From JAAYZQ01 sp034428935 (GTDB taxonomy: Bacteria > Chloroflexota > Anaerolineae > JAAYZQ01), in NCBI GenBank assembly GCA_034428935.1, contig DAOUHB010000135.1, forward strand, positions 1-18,092: a stretch of 18,092 bases of DNA, read 5' to 3'. Under the pieces are notes generated by a model, which saw only the letters and a program-made list of their open reading frames with translations, did no database searches and had not been told where the DNA came from. Shown in pieces: positions 15,280 to 18,092 of this stretch; position 1 is the stretch's first letter; every line of letters starts with the position of its first letter. Position numbers and translations under genes: made by a program.

Positions 15280-16194
15280 ATGGATGAGACATTGGCCATC
15301 AAGATTGAAGGGTTGAAAAAAGCCTACGGCGAGGTGCAGGCCCTGCGCGGCGTCGACCTGAAGGTCAGGCGAGGCGAGATCCTGGGCTTCCTGGGCCCCA
15401 ATGGCGCGGGCAAGACGACGACCATCCGCTGTTTGCTGGATCTGATCCGGCCCGACGCCGGCACGATCCGCATCCTGGGGCTCGGCCCCGGCGCGGATTC
15501 CGTCGCCGTTCGGCGTCGGGTGGGGTACCTTCCCGGCGAGCTGAGCCTGGAGGCCAACCTGACGGCCGAAGGCGTGTTCCACTACATGGACGACCTGCGA
15601 GGCAGGCGGATAGAGTGGAGCCACGTGCGCCGGCTGGCAGAGCGGCTGGAGCTGGACCTGAAGGTGCCGGTCAAGAACCTCTCCAGGGGGAACAAGCAGA
15701 AGGTGGGCGTGATCCAGGCGCTCATGGCCCGACCGGATCTGTTGCTGCTGGACGAACCAACCAGCGGGCTGGACCCCCTGATGCAACAGGAGGTTTATCG
15801 CCTGCTCCGGGAGGCCAAGGCCGACGGGGCGACCATCTTTTTTTCGTCGCACATTATCGGCGAGGTGGGGGCCATTGCCGAGCGCGTGGCCATCATCCGC
15901 CAGGGTGTCATCGTCGAAGAGGCGGAGCCAGACAGCCTGATCAACATGGCCCTGCGCCGCATCCGGCTGCGCTTCAGGCAACCCGTCGACGCGGAAAGCC
16001 TGGGTCACGTCGACGGCGTAACGCTGCTATCGCGGGAGGATGACACGGGTGTCACGCTGCAGGTGGAGGGCGAGGTGGACGCGTTGATCAAGGCGCTGGC
16101 TGCGTTCCCGGTGGTCGACCTGCAAACGGAGCATCCTTCGCTGGAAGAGATTTTCCTCGCTTACTACAAGTCCGACGAGACGGAGGTTCGTTGA
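15280..16194 (+). CDS. ABC-2 type transporter ATPase (first of two)
   Basis: This 304-aa ATPase energises export through an ABC-2 permease. It has Walker A GPNGAGKT (39-46, K45), Walker B LLLLDEP (D158, E159), the D-loop GLDP and switch His191. The Q-loop glutamine is absent (VGYLPGEL, G86) and the signature is LSRGN rather than LSGGQ. As I recall it, YLPGEL and (S)xGNKQK are usual for this multidrug/ABC-2 subfamily, so they are probably not defects. A C-terminal accessory region of about 85 residues ends SLEEIFLAYY, common in the CcmA/BcrA-like group. ATG 15280 has AGGGAG 6 nt upstream. The permease gene follows after 1 nt. The cargo is unknown. Confidence 0.93.
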   Translation: MDETLAIKIEGLKKAYGEVQALRGVDLKVRRGEILGFLGPNGAGKTTTIRCLLDLIRPDAGTIRILGLGPGADSVAVRRRVGYLPGELSLEANLTAEGVFHYMDDLRGRRIEWSHVRRLAERLELDLKVPVKNLSRGNKQKVGVIQALMARPDLLLLDEPTSGLDPLMQQEVYRLLREAKADGATIFFSSHIIGEVGAIAERVAIIRQGVIVEEAEPDSLINMALRRIRLRFRQPVDAESLGHVDGVTLLSREDDTGVTLQVEGEVDALIKALAAFPVVDLQTEHPSLEEIFLAYYKSDETEVR

Positions 16195-16195
16195 C

Positions 16196-17038
16196 ATGTG
16201 GGCCGAGTTCAAGCATACCCTTCGCCGCATGCGCGGCCAGATCATCGGCTGGTCTATCGGTGTCGGCCTCTATAGCCTCCTGATGGTTTTCCTGTATCCC
16301 ACGGTCACCGGCATCGAAGATCTGACCGCGTTGTACGGGAGCTTTCCCGAGGAGATGATGGTCTTCTTTGGCGATATCATGATGCTGAACACGCCCAGGG
16401 GATACCTGGACACCTACTTTTTCTCCTACATGCAGATCATCATCGGCATTCTGGCCATCAGCACCGGGGCCAGCATGGTGACCGGCGACGAGGAAAAGGG
16501 CATCCTGGACTTGATCCTGGCGCACCCGGTGAGCCGCACGGCGCTGTTCTGGGGGCGACTGTTGGGCCTGGCGGTAGTGCTCTTGATCGTCCTCCTGGTC
16601 GGCTGGCTGTGCTGGGCCATCCCGGCGGAGCAGGTGGAGCTGGGCCTGAGCTGGATCGAGCTGCTGCGGCCGTTCCTGCCGCTCTTTGCCGTGCTCTTGC
16701 TCTTTGGCACCATTGCCCTGTTTCTGAGCATGCTGCTGCCGGCCGGGCGCATGGCCGGGATGTTGACCGGGGCGTTGCTCGTCGGCAATTTCCTGCTGGC
16801 TGGCCTATCCCAGATCAGCGAGGACCTGGAGCCGGCCATGGACCTGACGCCCCTGGCCTATTACCAGGGTGGGCAGGCCGTGGAGGGTCTGAACTGGGGC
16901 TGGCTAGCAGGACTGCTGGCCGCCGGCCTGGTGCTCGCCCTGGCCGCCTGGCTGCTCTTTCGCCGGCGCGACATCCGCGTTGGCGGCGAGCGCACCTGGA
17001 AGCTACCGCGCCTGATTCCCCGGCGAGCCCGGAGCTGA
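16196..17038 (+). CDS. ABC-2 type permease (first of two)
   Basis: This 280-aa membrane protein has six predicted spans (about 17-37, 78-100, 118-142, 155-185, 187-206, 238-256) and a basic C-terminal tail. The loop after span 2 reads GDEEKGILDLILAHPVSRTALFWGR, the coupling-helix motif of ABC-2 permeases (compare EREKGTLELLLATPVSR), where it contacts the ATPase. The ATG lies 1 nt after the ATPase stop and uses GGAGG inside the end of that gene, so the pair is almost certainly co-translated. The order ATPase then permease suggests they form one exporter, possibly with the second pair downstream. Substrate is not predictable. Confidence 0.92.
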   Translation: MWAEFKHTLRRMRGQIIGWSIGVGLYSLLMVFLYPTVTGIEDLTALYGSFPEEMMVFFGDIMMLNTPRGYLDTYFFSYMQIIIGILAISTGASMVTGDEEKGILDLILAHPVSRTALFWGRLLGLAVVLLIVLLVGWLCWAIPAEQVELGLSWIELLRPFLPLFAVLLLFGTIALFLSMLLPAGRMAGMLTGALLVGNFLLAGLSQISEDLEPAMDLTPLAYYQGGQAVEGLNWGWLAGLLAAGLVLALAAWLLFRRRDIRVGGERTWKLPRLIPRRARS

Positions 17039-17070
17039 ATCGGCGAATCGTACAGCATCGGAGTCGTCCC

Positions 17071-17898
17071 GTGAACAACAGTGACAACGGATGGGCCATC
17101 AACACCGAGGTGCTCACGCGCCAGTTCGGCAAGCTCACAGCCGTCGACCGTCTCGACCTGAACGTGCCGCGCGGCGTCATCTTTGGGTTCCTGGGTCCCA
17201 ATGGGGCGGGCAAGTCGACGACCATCAACATGCTGGTCGGGCTGCTCCGGCCCACATCGGGCAGGGCGAGGGTCGCCGGATTCGACGTCCAGGCGGAGCC
17301 GCTGGAGGTCAAGCGGCGCATCGGCGTCGTGCCCGAGGGGCTGAGCATGTACGAGCGACTGACGGCATTCGAGCAGGTGGAGCTGGTGGGCCGGCTGCAC
17401 GGCTTGGACCGCCAGGTGCTCGACAGGCGCATACCGCCCCTCCTGGAGATGCTGGATCTGCACGACAGCGCCGACAAGATGATACTGGACTATTCGGCCG
17501 GCATGCGCAAGAAGACGGCCATGGCGGCTGCCCTGATCCACGCCCCTGAGGTCCTCTTCCTGGACGAGCCCTTCGAGAGCGTGGATCCCATCTCGACGCG
17601 GGCCATCAAGAATATCCTGCGCGACATGGTGACGCAGCGAGGCACGACGGTCTTTTTCTCCACCCACGTCATGGAGCTGGCCGAACGCTTTTGCGACCAG
17701 GTGGGCATTTTGAACAAGGGCACGCTGGTGGCCACAGGCAGCATCCCCGAGCTGCGTCAGCGGGCCGGGCTGCCCGAGGAGGCCCCCCTGGAGGACGTAT
17801 TCTTGCACAGCGTTCAGGCCGAGGCAGCCGGCCTGCCGGACCAGGATCTCCTGGCCTGGCTGACGGGCCACGACGACGGGGCACCGGCTGGCGCGTGA
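17071..17898 (+). CDS. ABC-2 type transporter ATPase (second of two)
   Basis: This 275-aa ATPase has Walker A GPNGAGKS (42-49, K48), Walker B VLFLDEP (D165, E166), and switch His199 (FSTHV). The Q-loop position is Glu (IGVVPEGLSMYERLT, E89), the signature is YSAGM (141-145), and the D-loop is SVDP, so its active-site wording differs from the first ATPase and the two are not recent duplicates. The GTG at 17071 is chosen because GGAG lies 7 nt upstream and the gene then starts 32 bp after the permease stop; the frame is open further upstream, but only as an overlap with the permease gene. It sits 22 bp before the second permease. Export cargo unknown. Confidence 0.92.
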   Translation: MNNSDNGWAINTEVLTRQFGKLTAVDRLDLNVPRGVIFGFLGPNGAGKSTTINMLVGLLRPTSGRARVAGFDVQAEPLEVKRRIGVVPEGLSMYERLTAFEQVELVGRLHGLDRQVLDRRIPPLLEMLDLHDSADKMILDYSAGMRKKTAMAAALIHAPEVLFLDEPFESVDPISTRAIKNILRDMVTQRGTTVFFSTHVMELAERFCDQVGILNKGTLVATGSIPELRQRAGLPEEAPLEDVFLHSVQAEAAGLPDQDLLAWLTGHDDGAPAGA

Positions 17899-17920
17899 CA
17901 GGTTGAGGGGGATAGGGGCG

Positions 17921-18092
17921 ATGCTGGCCGACGTCAAAACCTTGCTCTGGCTCCAGGGACGCCTGGTCCGGTCCATGTTCCGCAGCCGCCGGCTGCACGT
18001 CTGGGCGCAATTGGGCCGGGTCCTGCTCATGCTCCTGCTCCTGGCCATGACCCTGCCCCTCTTTTTCGGCATGGGCCTGGCCCTCGGCTGGG
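17921..18092 (+). CDS. ABC-2 type permease N-terminus (second of two, partial)
   Basis: From ATG 17921 the frame stays open for 57 codons to the right edge. The translation starts MLADVKTLLWLQGRLVRSMF, a polar amphipathic start, followed by a strongly hydrophobic segment from about residue 35 (LLMLLLLAMTLPLFFG). This is what a large ABC-exporter permease looks like at its N-terminus. A purine-rich stretch (GAGGGGGATAGGGG) precedes the ATG. Position directly after an ABC ATPase supports the call; most of the protein lies beyond the window. Confidence 0.75.
   Translation, partial: MLADVKTLLWLQGRLVRSMFRSRRLHVWAQLGRVLLMLLLLAMTLPLFFGMGLALGW

Noticed and set aside
16609..17070. N-terminal extension of the second ABC ATPase by 154 codons
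   Set aside because: The extension is the out-of-frame shadow of the first permease gene; homology begins only after the GTG at 17071.

Overview
The window is about 18 kb of GC-rich bacterial chromosome, densely coding, with short gaps and clear Shine-Dalgarno sites. Gene content points to Chloroflexota (Anaerolineae-like or a relative). The clues are a MalT-like NTPase/TPR regulator with a C-terminal winged helix plus BTAD, very large multi-PAS kinases, and a secreted kelch protein ending in a YLPLLL-type tail. This placement is an inference; there is no rRNA, tRNA or other marker gene here. No transposase, CRISPR array or integrase was found.

Layout. (1) Positions 1-2901, minus strand: most of a large signal-transducing NTPase/TPR/BTAD transcriptional regulator whose C-terminus runs off the left edge; it has its own sigma70-type promoter. 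(2) 3146-5631, minus: a cobalt/nickel ECF uptake operon in the order cbiM, PDGLE protein (CbiN-like), cbiQ, cbiO, with overlapping or nearly abutting genes. Its promoter has a TTGCAA-N4-TTGCAA operator at the start point that resembles the Nur (nickel Fur-family) box, and the leader is too short for a cobalamin riboswitch. (3) 5880-7874, plus: a divergently transcribed secreted kelch-repeat protein behind an exact-consensus promoter (TTGACA, 17 bp, TATAAT). (4) 7884-14105, minus: two giant sensor histidine kinases in one transcription unit (1219 aa then 852 aa, 3 bp apart). Both begin with a receiver domain. It is intact in the second kinase, but every catalytic residue is replaced in the first. 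(5) 14106-14349: a 244-bp divergent control region with opposing promoters, a REP-like palindrome, a palindrome in a promoter spacer, and an 11-bp inverted repeat that would bury the kinase start codon. (6) 14350-18092, plus: a ROK fructokinase-type sugar kinase followed closely by an ABC-2 system in the order ATPase, permease, ATPase, permease, the last cut by the right edge.

How the parts may work together. The metal operon is a self-contained uptake module, probably metal-repressed. The kinase pair looks like a sensory relay in which the HisKA_2 kinase could feed the intact receiver of its partner; no DNA-binding response regulator is encoded in the window, so the output is unknown. The ROK kinase and ABC genes share spacing typical of one operon, but their functional link is not evident from sequence. 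The most notable observations are the pseudo-receiver beside its intact paralogue, the Nur-like box on the Co/Ni operon, and the structured leader of the kinase operon.
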